DNA of 64,000 bases, taken from Acidobacteriota bacterium. Its GTDB lineage: Bacteria; Acidobacteriota; Terriglobia; Versatilivoradales; Versatilivoraceae. Shown here one piece after another: positions 31,249 to 39,236 of the stretch (position 1 is the first letter of the stretch; every line of letters begins with the position of its first letter). Made by a program: the position numbers and the translations under genes. The notes beneath the pieces were generated by a model that worked only from the letters and a program-made list of their open reading frames with translations, made no database searches and was not told where the DNA came from. The stretch is from NCBI GenBank assembly GCA_028875575.1, contig JAPPDF010000030.1:32077-96076 (forward strand), in the 5' to 3' direction.

Positions 31249-31590
31249 ATGACCACCGACACCACCCCCAGCGAGTCCCCTCCCTCGGAAGCGTTGAAGC
31301 AGCGGATTATCGAGGTGCTGCAAACGGTTTACGACCCTGAAATTCCCGTCAACATCTACGAGATCGGACTCATCTACGAAATCGATATCGATCCCTCCAA
31401 TGCCGTCAAGATCCAAATGACCCTCACCTCGCCGGCCTGTCCGGTTGCCGGCACACTGCCGGGCGAGGTCGAATCGAGGGTTGCCGGGGCGGAAGGGGTG
31501 TCCTCTGCACAAGTCGAATTGGTTTGGGATCCGCCCTGGAGTCCGGCCAAGATGTCGGAAGCCGCCAAGCTGCAATTGGGGATGCTCTGA
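31249..31590 (+). CDS. sufT: SufT-like Fe-S maturation protein (MIP18/DUF59 family)
   Basis: 113 residues. The core has LQTVYDPEIPVNIYEIGLIYEIDI and MTLTSPACPVAGTLPGEVE, the DUF59 signature in which the single cysteine and the DPE motif are conserved. Proteins of this family (SufT, PaaD, MIP18) assist cluster delivery and are widespread beside Suf genes. The last section, VELVWDPPWSPAKMSEAAK, is also typical. An AAGGA ribosome site lies 8 nt upstream. It follows sufU after 164 bp, most of it repeat, so it may be in the same operon. Confidence 0.92.
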   Translation: MTTDTTPSESPPSEALKQRIIEVLQTVYDPEIPVNIYEIGLIYEIDIDPSNAVKIQMTLTSPACPVAGTLPGEVESRVAGAEGVSSAQVELVWDPPWSPAKMSEAAKLQLGML

Positions 31591-31640
31591 CCCCGACATT
31601 TCCTGTTGAATTCTGCCCCAAAAGAAATCAGACTTTTTGC

Positions 31641-32264
31641 ATGAACCTTCCGAATCTGCTGACCCTGTCCCGCATCTTCGCGGTCCCTCTTCTGGTCGTC
31701 GTCCTTCTCACCCGAGTTTACAACCCGGAAAGGCAGGTCGAGAGCCTCTCCGTCATCCTGGCCACCGTGATCTTTCTCGGTGCCTCCATCACCGACTACT
31801 TCGACGGCTACCTGGCTCGACGGCGCCGGCAAGTGACCACGCTCGGCATGCTCCTGGATCCAATGGCGGACAAATTACTGATTTCGGCTGCCTTCATCTC
31901 GCTGGTGGAGCTGGGTTGGGCGCCTGCCTGGATGGTGGTGATCATCGTGGGGCGCGAGCTGGCCATCACGGGTCTTCGCAGCATCGCGGCCAGGCAGGGA
32001 CTCACTATCGATGCCTCGGAGCTGGGGAAACTCAAGATGGTCTCGCAGGTGCTGGCCGTTACCCTGATCATTCTGAGCAATCTTGTCTTCTGGTTAAAAC
32101 CGCTCAGCCTGATCGCGCTTTGGCTGACGGTCATCTTCGCCCTGGCCTCGGCCGTCGACTATTTCCGAAAATTCTGGAAGGCGGTCGGACTCCGCGGCCA
32201 GGCGAGCCGCGGTGAAAAGCCCGTACTCCTGAAAAAAAGCCGGAGCGATGTACCCACTCAATAA
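31641..32264 (+). CDS. pgsA: CDP-diacylglycerol-glycerol-3-phosphate 3-phosphatidyltransferase
   Basis: 207 residues from the ATG at 31641 (MNLPNLLTLSRIFAVPLLVV). It has the CDP-alcohol phosphatidyltransferase motif D-G-x2-A-R-x8-G-x3-D-x3-D, seen as DYFDGYLARRRRQVTTLGML then DPMAD, and about five or six membrane helices. It makes phosphatidylglycerol phosphate from CDP-diacylglycerol at the inner membrane. The next gene starts within its last 17 bp. Residues after RKFWKAVG form a basic C-terminal tail. Confidence 0.93.
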   Translation: MNLPNLLTLSRIFAVPLLVVVLLTRVYNPERQVESLSVILATVIFLGASITDYFDGYLARRRRQVTTLGMLLDPMADKLLISAAFISLVELGWAPAWMVVIIVGRELAITGLRSIAARQGLTIDASELGKLKMVSQVLAVTLIILSNLVFWLKPLSLIALWLTVIFALASAVDYFRKFWKAVGLRGQASRGEKPVLLKKSRSDVPTQ

Positions 32265-32817
32265 TTCCGCGCGGGACTATCTCCTCAAGGCCGCCCGCTC
32301 GACGATTGAAGCCTACCTGCGGTCGGGGGTGCGGCCCGTTCCCGATCCTCCCTCTGCTCGAGAACTTCTCCAGAAACGGGGTGCCTTTGTCACGCTCTAC
32401 CTCAGGGGGCGTTTGTGCGGGTGCGTCGGCTACGTCTGGCCCTTGACTCCCCTTTACCGGGCCGTGCCGGAGTGCGCCGTGTCTGCTGCCGTCGAGGACG
32501 CCCGGTTTCGACCTTTGAACCTGACAGACCTGCCCGAAACCGAAATCGAGCTCTCGGTACTCTCCGGGCTGGACAGGGTCGGCGGCGCTTCCGAGGTCCT
32601 GGTGGGAACCCACGGCCTGCTGGTCAGCCAGGAGACACGGCGCGGCCTCCTGCTGCCGAAGGTCGCGGTGGAGCACCGTTGGACCCCTGAGCAGTTTCTG
32701 GAACAGACCTGCCTGAAGGCAGGGCTGTCCCCCCAGGCCTGGACGAACGGAGCCACCGTCGAGAGATTCACCGCGACGGTCTTTGGAGATAAGTGGAGAG
32801 TGAAGAGTGGAGAGTGA
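32248..32817 (+). CDS. AMMECR1-domain protein (AmmeMemoRadiSam system protein A type)
   Basis: 189 residues covering a complete AMMECR1 domain: GAFVTLYLRGRLCGCVGYV (the conserved LRGCIG-type loop), AVEDARFRPLNLTDLP, ETEIELSVLS, GTHGLLVSQ-x-RRGLLLPKVAVEH and TPEQFLEQTCLKAGLSPQAW. Function of the family is not established, though it is often found with a Memo protein and a radical SAM protein; neither is present here. The last residues, RVKSGE, and the stop codon come from a GGAGAGTGAAGAGT repeat. It overlaps pgsA by 17 bp. Confidence 0.85.
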   Translation: MYPLNNSARDYLLKAARSTIEAYLRSGVRPVPDPPSARELLQKRGAFVTLYLRGRLCGCVGYVWPLTPLYRAVPECAVSAAVEDARFRPLNLTDLPETEIELSVLSGLDRVGGASEVLVGTHGLLVSQETRRGLLLPKVAVEHRWTPEQFLEQTCLKAGLSPQAWTNGATVERFTATVFGDKWRVKSGE

Positions 32818-32823
32818 AGAGTT
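32789..32823. repeat. E4-type heptamer run over the end of the AMMECR1 gene
   Basis: GTGGAGA and GTGAAGA units alternate at 7-bp spacing from 32793 to 32823, covering the last codons and the stop. There is no inverted partner close by. Confidence 0.6.
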
Positions 32824-32861
32824 GTCGGACCAGGGTTTCGAGCAAGTTCCGCCCCCGCCCT

Positions 32862-33110
32862 CGACGACGGGACGGATCATTCGAGAGTGAAACAAGAGAA
32901 GTTCATGGCCTGTCGGGAACAAGATGATTGAACATCGATGCACAGGATGCACAGGATTAACAGGATGAGAGCTTCCTGCACGAGAAGCCGGCTCGGGTGA
33001 CGATCCGGTCCGGGATTGCGGATACCCAGAATTACAGGACACCGGACTCCCAAGACCATATCCTGTGTATTCTGTATATCCTGTGCATCGATGTTAATAA
33101 TCCCTGTAAC
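32862..33110 (+). repeat. 9-bp-periodic repeat element (family E3)
   Basis: CATCGATGCACAGGATGCAC and GGATTAACAGGATG (32933-32967) are met by the inverted TATCCTGTGTATTCTGTATA and TCCTGTGCATCGATGTTAAT (33057-33104), both with 9-bp periodicity. A 95-bp interior has CTTCCTGCACGAGAAGCCGG. The whole 446-bp gap between the AMMECR1 gene and aroDE is this element, the upstream heptamers and the aroDE promoter. Confidence 0.85.
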
Positions 33111-33141
33111 TCTTATCGTCCACTCTTGGAAAGCCTTCAAC

Positions 33142-33171
33142 TTGCAGGAGAAAAAAGGCTTATGCTAAACT
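33142..33171 (+). promoter_or_regulatory. candidate promoter of aroDE
   Basis: TTGCAG (33142-33147) is followed after 18 bp by TAAACT (33166-33171), with TG two bases before it, giving an extended -10. It is just downstream of the E3 repeat and 93 bp before the aroDE start. Confidence 0.4.
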
Positions 33172-33263
33172 CGATAGTCAACTGCCGTTCCCGTAACGGA
33201 GCAACCTGAAAGCCGCCGCCCATTCACTCCCGACAAGCGCTGCCGGCCCCTCGCCATCCCCCC

Positions 33264-34766
33264 ATGTCTCCATCTCCCAACGGAAAAATATGCACCGTCA
33301 TCCGGGAGTGCGACCCGGGCGACTTCGAAACGGCTATTCTGGAGAGCCGCCGGGATTCGGATCTGCTGGAATTTCGACTCGACTTCCTGGACCCTTTCCA
33401 ACTGACCCCGGAACGGATGCAGGACTGGGTCGCCCTGGCGGGTGTGCCTGTCATAGGGACGCTCCGCAGAAAACCGTTTGGAGGACGGTTCGAGGGAGGA
33501 GCGTTCGAGCAGCTGGAGGTGCTGGGAAGGATCAGAGGCGCCGGATTTTCCTTTCTGGATATCGAGGTGGAAACGCTGGAGGCAGTGGGTCCGGCTCCAT
33601 TGAAAAAGATCAGGGACGGGTCCTGGAGGTTAATCGGGTCTTACCATGACTTCCGGGAAACTCCCTCGGATCTGCAGTCCATTTTCCAGCGGATTCTGGC
33701 GGTCAATGCCGACGTGGTGAAGATCGCCACCCTTGCGGCCGATTTTGCAGACAATTTGCGTCTGCTGGAGCTGGTGTCACAGGGTCGGCGGCAGGACCTC
33801 CCCGTCATTGCGGTGGCCATGGGGGAATTGGGCGTCTATTCCCGCCTGGTGGCTCCCAGCCGGGGAGCCATGCTCACCTACGCATCCACACGGGCGGGCC
33901 AGGAGACGGCCCCCGGGCAATTCACCTCCCGGGACCTGAAAGGCGTCTACGGCTTGAATACCATCGATGCCGATACTCTTTTTTATGGGGTGATCGGCCA
34001 CCCCATCGGTCACTCCCTGTCTCCACAGGTGCATAACCACGCCTTCCGGCATCTCGGACTGAATTGCCGCTACCTGCCCCTGCCCACGCCCAAACTGGAA
34101 GCGTTCGCGCCCTATCTGAAACGCTTCGGCGGGCTCAGCGTCACCCTTCCGCACAAGGTCCCGGTGTTGCGGCACGTGGACGAGCAGCATCCGAGCGTGG
34201 CGGCATGCGGGGCCGCCAACACCCTGGTCCGGCGGGAAGATGGGCTGTGGGCTTACAATACGGACCTGGACGGCGTTCGCCATGCCTTGCGCGATTGCCT
34301 GGATGGCTCGCCAGGCCGGGCCGTGCTGCTGGGAGCCGGCGGAGCTGCCCGCTCCGCCGGCGCCGTGATGAGGGACGCCGGCTGGCGCGTCACCGTCCTT
34401 GCGCGGAACAGGTCCAGAGCCGAGGCGCTGGCCAGGGACTTCGGGTTCGAGGCGGACTCGCTGGAGCGTTCCAGCCGTTACAGCGGCGATCTTCTGATCA
34501 ACGCCACGCCGGTGGGCATGTCCCCAGCCATCCATGAGAGTCCGGTGGCCGGAGAGGCACTGAGGTACGGCACGGTGTTCGATATGGTCTACAATCCCCT
34601 GGAGACCCGTTTGCTTCGGGAGGCACGAAATCGGGCCCGGGTGGTGAGCGGCCTGGAGATGTTTGTCGGACAGGCCGCCCGGCAGTGCTTTCTGTGGACC
34701 GGCCGCGAGGCCCCCCTGCATGGGATGCGGGAGGTCGTGCTGAGACGAATGATGAATGACGAATGA
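33264..34766 (+). CDS. aroDE: bifunctional 3-dehydroquinate dehydratase / shikimate dehydrogenase
   Basis: 500 residues, a fusion of two shikimate-pathway enzymes. Residues 1-235 are type I dehydroquinase: LLEFRLDFLD, EVETLEAVG, LIGSYHDFRETP, the Schiff-base lysine in ADVVKIATLA, and AMGELGVYSRLVAP. Residues 240-500 are shikimate dehydrogenase: YGVIGHPIGHSLSPQVHN, the catalytic lysine in VTLPHKVPVL, AYNTDLDGVRHAL, VLLGAGGAARSAG (NADP loop) and INATPVGMSP. It converts 3-dehydroquinate to shikimate in two steps. This fusion order is known from plants and a minority of bacteria. The C-terminal residues MMNDE and the stop are encoded by the E4 repeat that follows. Confidence 0.93.
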   Translation: MSPSPNGKICTVIRECDPGDFETAILESRRDSDLLEFRLDFLDPFQLTPERMQDWVALAGVPVIGTLRRKPFGGRFEGGAFEQLEVLGRIRGAGFSFLDIEVETLEAVGPAPLKKIRDGSWRLIGSYHDFRETPSDLQSIFQRILAVNADVVKIATLAADFADNLRLLELVSQGRRQDLPVIAVAMGELGVYSRLVAPSRGAMLTYASTRAGQETAPGQFTSRDLKGVYGLNTIDADTLFYGVIGHPIGHSLSPQVHNHAFRHLGLNCRYLPLPTPKLEAFAPYLKRFGGLSVTLPHKVPVLRHVDEQHPSVAACGAANTLVRREDGLWAYNTDLDGVRHALRDCLDGSPGRAVLLGAGGAARSAGAVMRDAGWRVTVLARNRSRAEALARDFGFEADSLERSSRYSGDLLINATPVGMSPAIHESPVAGEALRYGTVFDMVYNPLETRLLREARNRARVVSGLEMFVGQAARQCFLWTGREAPLHGMREVVLRRMMNDE

Positions 34767-35066
34767 TGAATGGGGAATTGTTTGGTCGATGGGTTGAGCG
34801 TGGGGAAAAGGGTTATTCGGGAAGGGACGCGAAGGAATAGGAAGGGGCACGAAGGGGCTGAAAAAGCACTTGGGTGTCGCGTGTTGATTCGTGTCCATTC
34901 GGGGTTCGCCTTCACGAACAATCAGTCTCTTCTCCTCGAAAGATCCAATCAGCGGGGCGGGACTCCACCGACCACTGATCACCATCAACTCTCCACTCTC
35001 AATTCACCGTTCATCAATCATCATTCATCATTCATCATTCCTCACTCTCCACTCTCCACTGTCTGA
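34748..35066. repeat. 7-bp-periodic paired repeat element (family E4) with inner CGAAGG repeats
   Basis: The left arm, GAATGAT-GAATGAC-GAATGAT-GAATGGG (from 34748), overlaps the stop of aroDE. The right arm (34985-35065) runs CAATCAT-CATTCAT-CATTCAT-CATTCCT and then CACTCTC-CACTCTC-CACTGTC, all at 7-bp steps. The spacer begins TGGTCGATGGGTTGAGCGTG (34783) and holds a GAAGGGACGCGAAGG run. It spans the 332-bp gap before thrB. Confidence 0.85.
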
Positions 35067-35098
35067 AGCAGGGGTGTTTCGAACCAGGACCATTTCCC

Positions 35099-36019
35099 AT
35101 GGGCGCTGCCTACTCCATTCAGGTTCCGGCAAGTTCCACCAATCTGGGGGCCGGGTACGACGCTTTGGGGCTGGCACTGGGCCTCTACCTCAAGGTTCAG
35201 GTGCAGGAGTCCGGCAGCGGTTCTCCGGAAATCCACATGGAGGGAGAAGGGGCCAGGGAATTGCTCAGTGTCCGCGAGAACCTGATGTGGAAGGTGATCG
35301 CGCGGGTGTTTCAGGGGGAGGGGCGGCCCCAGCCTGCGCTCAGGCTGGAGGTGCAGAACCAGATACCTCTGGCCCGCGGGCTGGGCAGCAGCGCGGCGGC
35401 CATTGTGGCGGCCCTGGGAACCTACGAGGCCCTGGTGGGGAAGGAGCTGTCTCAAGAGAAGTTCTTTGGCTACGCCCTGGAGTTCGAGTCCCATCCCGAC
35501 AACCTGACGGCGGCCCGTTTCGGCGGCTTCACCGTCAGCTGCGTCGACGAAGGGGGGAGGGTGTCGTTCTTTCGGACCCGAGTCGCGGACTCGCTGAAGG
35601 TCCTGCTGGTGGTTCCCGACATCCAGTTGCCTACCAGCGAGGCCAGGGCAGTGGTACCAGGCCAGCTCAAGATGAATGACGTAGTATTTAACCTGCAGCG
35701 CAGCTCTCTTACGGTAGCGGCCTTGATGGCCGGGCAATTTCGGTTCCTGCGGGAATCGCTCCGCGACAAGGTGCATCAGCCCTACCGGGCGCCTCTGATT
35801 CCGGGACTGCAGGAGGTCCTGGCGCTCAAGGGGGGAGAGATCCCCGGCCTGCTGGGACTCAGCCTGAGCGGAGCGGGACCCAGCGTGGCGGCTTTCATTC
35901 AAGGGGACGGCGGGGATGTGTTCAAGCAGGTCCAGTCCATCTTCAATCGAAACGGCGTGGCCTGCCGGCCGCTCGAGCTGAAGATCGACAACCGGGGAAG
36001 GAGCATCCGCCAGAACTGA
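35099..36019 (+). CDS. thrB: homoserine kinase
   Basis: 306 residues. It is a GHMP kinase: the ATP loop is PLARGLGSSAAAIVAAL near residue 100, the N-terminal substrate strand is VPASSTNLGAGYDALGLAL, and the C-terminal motif is GLSLSGAGPSVAAF. ESHPDNLTAARFGGF is characteristic of ThrB. It phosphorylates homoserine in threonine synthesis. The ribosome site is weak. Its substrate route shares aspartate semialdehyde with the dapA product at 49.5 kb. It precedes hisZGD after 42 bp, though the pathways differ. Confidence 0.94.
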   Translation: MGAAYSIQVPASSTNLGAGYDALGLALGLYLKVQVQESGSGSPEIHMEGEGARELLSVRENLMWKVIARVFQGEGRPQPALRLEVQNQIPLARGLGSSAAAIVAALGTYEALVGKELSQEKFFGYALEFESHPDNLTAARFGGFTVSCVDEGGRVSFFRTRVADSLKVLLVVPDIQLPTSEARAVVPGQLKMNDVVFNLQRSSLTVAALMAGQFRFLRESLRDKVHQPYRAPLIPGLQEVLALKGGEIPGLLGLSLSGAGPSVAAFIQGDGGDVFKQVQSIFNRNGVACRPLELKIDNRGRSIRQN

Positions 36020-36061
36020 GGGTGGGCGCCAAGCCTGCAGCGGTCTGCGGCAACCAATGCG

Positions 36062-37045
36062 ATGAAGACCTTGACTCAAGTTCCGCTGGGCACTCAGGTG
36101 CTTTTCGGACCGGCGGTGAAACGCCGCCGGCGGCTGGAGAGGCTCGTCTTCTCCATCTTCAGCCGTTGGAAGTACGAGGAGATCATCCCGCCGATCTTCG
36201 ACTACTACGATGTCTTCTCCAAGGGCATGGGGGCGGAGCTGGAAGAGGCGCTCTATCGCTTCGTCGACCGGGAGGGGAATCTGCTGGCGCTACGCCCGGA
36301 ATTCACCTCCCTGGTGGCCAAGACCGTGGCCACCCGCCTGCAGGATCGGCCCAAGCCCTTGAGGCTCTGCTATTGCGGCGATGTGCTGCGCTACGAAGCC
36401 CCCAGGGGCGGGAGGCAGCGCGAGTCCTTCCAGCTTGGAATCGAGAACATCGGCGGTGAGAGGATCGCCTGCGACGCCGAGGTCATCCAGGTCGCCATGG
36501 AAGCCCTGCAGCGAGTGGGCATCGACCGCTTTCAGTTCAACCTGGGCGAGATGGGTTTCTTCGCGGGCCTGGTGGAAAGATTCGGCCTCTCGGCTCAGGA
36601 ACTCTCCAGAATCAGGAAGCTCATCGACCGGAAAGATCCGGTGGGCCTGCAGGCCGAGATGGAACGCCTGCAGCTGTCCCCCCGGCGCCGCGAGGTGTTG
36701 CAGGCGCTGCTTCACCTGACCGGCAACGGCGAAACCATCGACGCCGCCCGCCGGCTGGTGTCCAATGAGAGATCCCTGGCGGCGCTGGACAATCTGGCGG
36801 GGCTCTACGCGGAGTTGCAGCGCCGCAAGCTCGCCCAACACCTGACCATCGATCTGAGCGAAGTCAGGGGGTTGGACTACTACACCGGCATCATCTTCAA
36901 GATCTATGTGCCAGGGTTGGGGTTCGAGGTGGGCAGCGGCGGCCGCTATGACAACTTGTTGAAGAACTTCGGCTGCGATCTTCCTTCGGTCGGGTTTACC
37001 TTCTTCCTGGAACGGCTGATGGCCCTGCCGCTGAAACTGCGATGA
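36062..37045 (+). CDS. hisZ: ATP phosphoribosyltransferase regulatory subunit
   Basis: 327 residues, a histidyl-tRNA-synthetase-like protein lacking the anticodon domain. It has the class II core with motif 2-like LRPEFTSLVAKTVATRL, CYCGDVLRYE and ESFQLGIENIG, followed by RGLDYYTGIIFKIYVPGLGFEVGSGGRYD. Being short and next to hisG identifies it as HisZ, which with a short-form HisG makes the first enzyme of histidine synthesis. Its stop overlaps hisG by 4 bp. Confidence 0.93.
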   Translation: MKTLTQVPLGTQVLFGPAVKRRRRLERLVFSIFSRWKYEEIIPPIFDYYDVFSKGMGAELEEALYRFVDREGNLLALRPEFTSLVAKTVATRLQDRPKPLRLCYCGDVLRYEAPRGGRQRESFQLGIENIGGERIACDAEVIQVAMEALQRVGIDRFQFNLGEMGFFAGLVERFGLSAQELSRIRKLIDRKDPVGLQAEMERLQLSPRRREVLQALLHLTGNGETIDAARRLVSNERSLAALDNLAGLYAELQRRKLAQHLTIDLSEVRGLDYYTGIIFKIYVPGLGFEVGSGGRYDNLLKNFGCDLPSVGFTFFLERLMALPLKLR

Positions 37046-37701
37046 GCAAACCGATGAAATCCGAGGAGATCCTCTCCGTGGCTCTTTCCAAGGGCAGGCT
37101 TCAGGACGCGACCCTGGAATTGCTGGGTCGGGCGGGCGTGGAGCTGGACACTTCCGAGGCGGATTCCAGAAAACTCATCTTTCGGGACAGGAGCGGGTGT
37201 TTCCAGTTCTTCATGCTCAAACCGGTGGATGTGCCGACCTACGTGGAGTATGGCGTCGCCGACCTGGGTATTGCCGGATGGGACGTGTTGCTGGAATCGG
37301 AATCCGACGTGCATCAACCTCTGGATCTGGGGATCGGCCGATGCATCATGGCGGTCGCGGGTCCCAGAACCACGGCGCGGAAGAACTACCGCGAATTGTC
37401 TGCCGTTCGCATCGCCACCAAGTATCCCCGGGTCACTACCGATCACTTTACGCGGCAGGGCGTCCCGGTGGAGATCATCACCCTCTCCGGCAGCGTTGAG
37501 CTGGCTCCCAGGCTGGGACTCTCGGAACGGATCGTCGACCTGGTTGCCACCGGGCGCACCCTGGCCGACAACGGGCTGGAAGTCATCGAGCCGATCTGCG
37601 ATGTCTCGGCCCGGCTGATTGTCAACCGGGCCAGCTACCAGGTGAAACGCCAGGCGGTGAGCCGTCTTATCCAACGGCTGGCGGACAGTTTGAACCGATG
37701 A
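37042..37701 (+). CDS. hisG: ATP phosphoribosyltransferase, short catalytic form
   Basis: 219 residues, the short HisG form that needs HisZ. Landmarks are LSVALSKGRLQDATLELL, DVPTYVEYGVADLGIAGWDVLLE, the IATKYPRVTTDHF segment and LVATGRTLADNGL. It condenses ATP with PRPP, opening histidine synthesis. It overlaps hisZ and hisD by 4 bp each (both ATGA), so the three genes are translationally coupled. Confidence 0.96.
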   Translation: MSKPMKSEEILSVALSKGRLQDATLELLGRAGVELDTSEADSRKLIFRDRSGCFQFFMLKPVDVPTYVEYGVADLGIAGWDVLLESESDVHQPLDLGIGRCIMAVAGPRTTARKNYRELSAVRIATKYPRVTTDHFTRQGVPVEIITLSGSVELAPRLGLSERIVDLVATGRTLADNGLEVIEPICDVSARLIVNRASYQVKRQAVSRLIQRLADSLNR

Positions 37702-38993
37702 TTCCGATTTACCCGTGGCCCGGCGTCGAGGCCGGCGCTTACCTGGACAAGGTTGGTTCTCGAGGAGGGCAGGCCGACGGGGAGTTGCAGGCGGGCGTTG
37801 CCGCCATCCTGGCTTCGGTGCGGGAAAAGGGAGATGCCGCCCTGAGGGAGTGGACCCTGCGTCTGGATGGATTCGAACCCGGCTCCCTGAAGATCGACCC
37901 CGAGGAAATTCGCTCCCTGGCCGGCCGGGTGGATGCCGAGCTGCGGGAGGTCCTCCGCCAGGCCCGCGAGAATATTGCTGGCTTTCACCGCCGACAGCGC
38001 CAGGAGTCCTGGGAGTTCGAAGCCTCGGATGGGGTCAGGCTGGGGCAGCGAGTCATGCCCCTGTCGAGCGTGGGTCTCTATGTGCCGGGGGGGGCCGCGG
38101 CCTATCCGTCCAGCCTGCTCATGAACGCTGTCCCGGCGCAGATCGCGGGAGTGAGCCGGATTGTGGTGACCACTCCCTACGCCCGCTTTCAGGCCAACCC
38201 TGTGGTGGCGGCGGCTCTGACCGAACTGGGGCTGGAGGAGGTCTACGGGGTCGGGGGAGCCCAGGCTATCGCCGCCCTGGCCTACGGGACTGAGACCGTC
38301 CCCAGTGTCGACAAGATCGTGGGTCCCGGCAACGCCTATGTATCGGAGGCCAAAAGGCAGGTCTTCGGGCAGGTGGATATCGACAAGATTGCCGGCCCTT
38401 CCGAAGTCGTGGTGGTTGCCGACGATTCGGCTCATCCGGACTATGTCGCCGCCGATTTGATGGCCCAGGCCGAGCACGACGAGGCGGCGGTGGCGCTGGC
38501 CATCGTATTTTCCAGGGTCCAGGCCGAAGCCATCCGGGCCAGCCTCGACCGTCAGATTTTGGAGTTGAGCCGGCAGGCGACCATACGAATGGCGCTGGAA
38601 AACTATGGAGCCGTCCTGGTCGTGAGTGAACCCGGTGAGGCAGTCGGGATCGTCAACCGCATCGCGCCCGAGCACCTGGAGTTGTTGACCCGGGATGCCG
38701 AGACACTGGGTCGGCAGGTGGAGGCCTGCGGGGCCATTTTTTTCGGTTCCGATTCCTGCGAAGCGGTGGGCGACTACTTTGCGGGCCCCAACCATGTTCT
38801 GCCGACCGGCGGCAGCGCCCGTTTCGCCTCGCCCCTGGGCGTCTACGATTTCGTGAAGCGGACCAACCTGGTCAGGTACACTCGTGCGGCTCTACGCAAG
38901 CATCATCGGTCCATCGAGCGATTCGCCCTGGCCGAGAAGCTCGATGCCCACGCCCGCAGCGTCCGACTGAGAATGGAGAAAGGCAGTGGTTAG
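37698..38993 (+). CDS. hisD: histidinol dehydrogenase
   Basis: 431 residues. It catalyses the last two oxidations, from histidinol to histidine. Signatures include LYVPGGAAAYPSSLLMNAVP, GVGGAQAIAALAYGT, KIVGPGNAYVSEAKRQVFG, the zinc and catalytic region AGPSEVVVVAD and MAQAEHDE, APEHLELL and GPNHVLPTGGSARF, all intact. It overlaps hisG by 4 bp. The stop codon lies in the E4 heptamer run GTGGTTAGTGATCAG. Confidence 0.97.
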   Translation: MIPIYPWPGVEAGAYLDKVGSRGGQADGELQAGVAAILASVREKGDAALREWTLRLDGFEPGSLKIDPEEIRSLAGRVDAELREVLRQARENIAGFHRRQRQESWEFEASDGVRLGQRVMPLSSVGLYVPGGAAAYPSSLLMNAVPAQIAGVSRIVVTTPYARFQANPVVAAALTELGLEEVYGVGGAQAIAALAYGTETVPSVDKIVGPGNAYVSEAKRQVFGQVDIDKIAGPSEVVVVADDSAHPDYVAADLMAQAEHDEAAVALAIVFSRVQAEAIRASLDRQILELSRQATIRMALENYGAVLVVSEPGEAVGIVNRIAPEHLELLTRDAETLGRQVEACGAIFFGSDSCEAVGDYFAGPNHVLPTGGSARFASPLGVYDFVKRTNLVRYTRAALRKHHRSIERFALAEKLDAHARSVRLRMEKGSG

Positions 38994-39232
38994 TGATCAG
39001 TGGATAGTGGTCAGTTATTTGATCGATGCGTTAAGCCTCGGGAAAAGAGTCATCTACGAAGGACACGAAGTCATGCCAAGGCAACAAGGTTTTTGACCCA
39101 TTGTTGCGCCGCTGGTCGTTGAAGGAGGTTTGTCTTTATTGGCGATTGGGTGTTTTTCTTTGAATGATCCGCACGGCAGGGCGGAGACCCGGCCAATCAC
39201 AACTAGCCACTGATCACTAATCACTGCCGTTA
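38985..39232. repeat. 7-bp-periodic paired repeat element (family E4)
   Basis: The left arm GTGGTTA-GTGATCA-GTGGATA-GTGGTCA (38985-39014) includes the hisD stop; the inverted right arm AACTAGC-CACTGAT-CACTAAT-CACTGCC is at 39201-39228, ending 8 bp before the next start codon. The spacer opens with TGATCGATGCGTTAAGCCTC (39020-39039) and contains CTACGAAGGACACGAAG. It fills the whole 243-bp gap. Confidence 0.88.
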
Positions 39233-39236
39233 AGCC

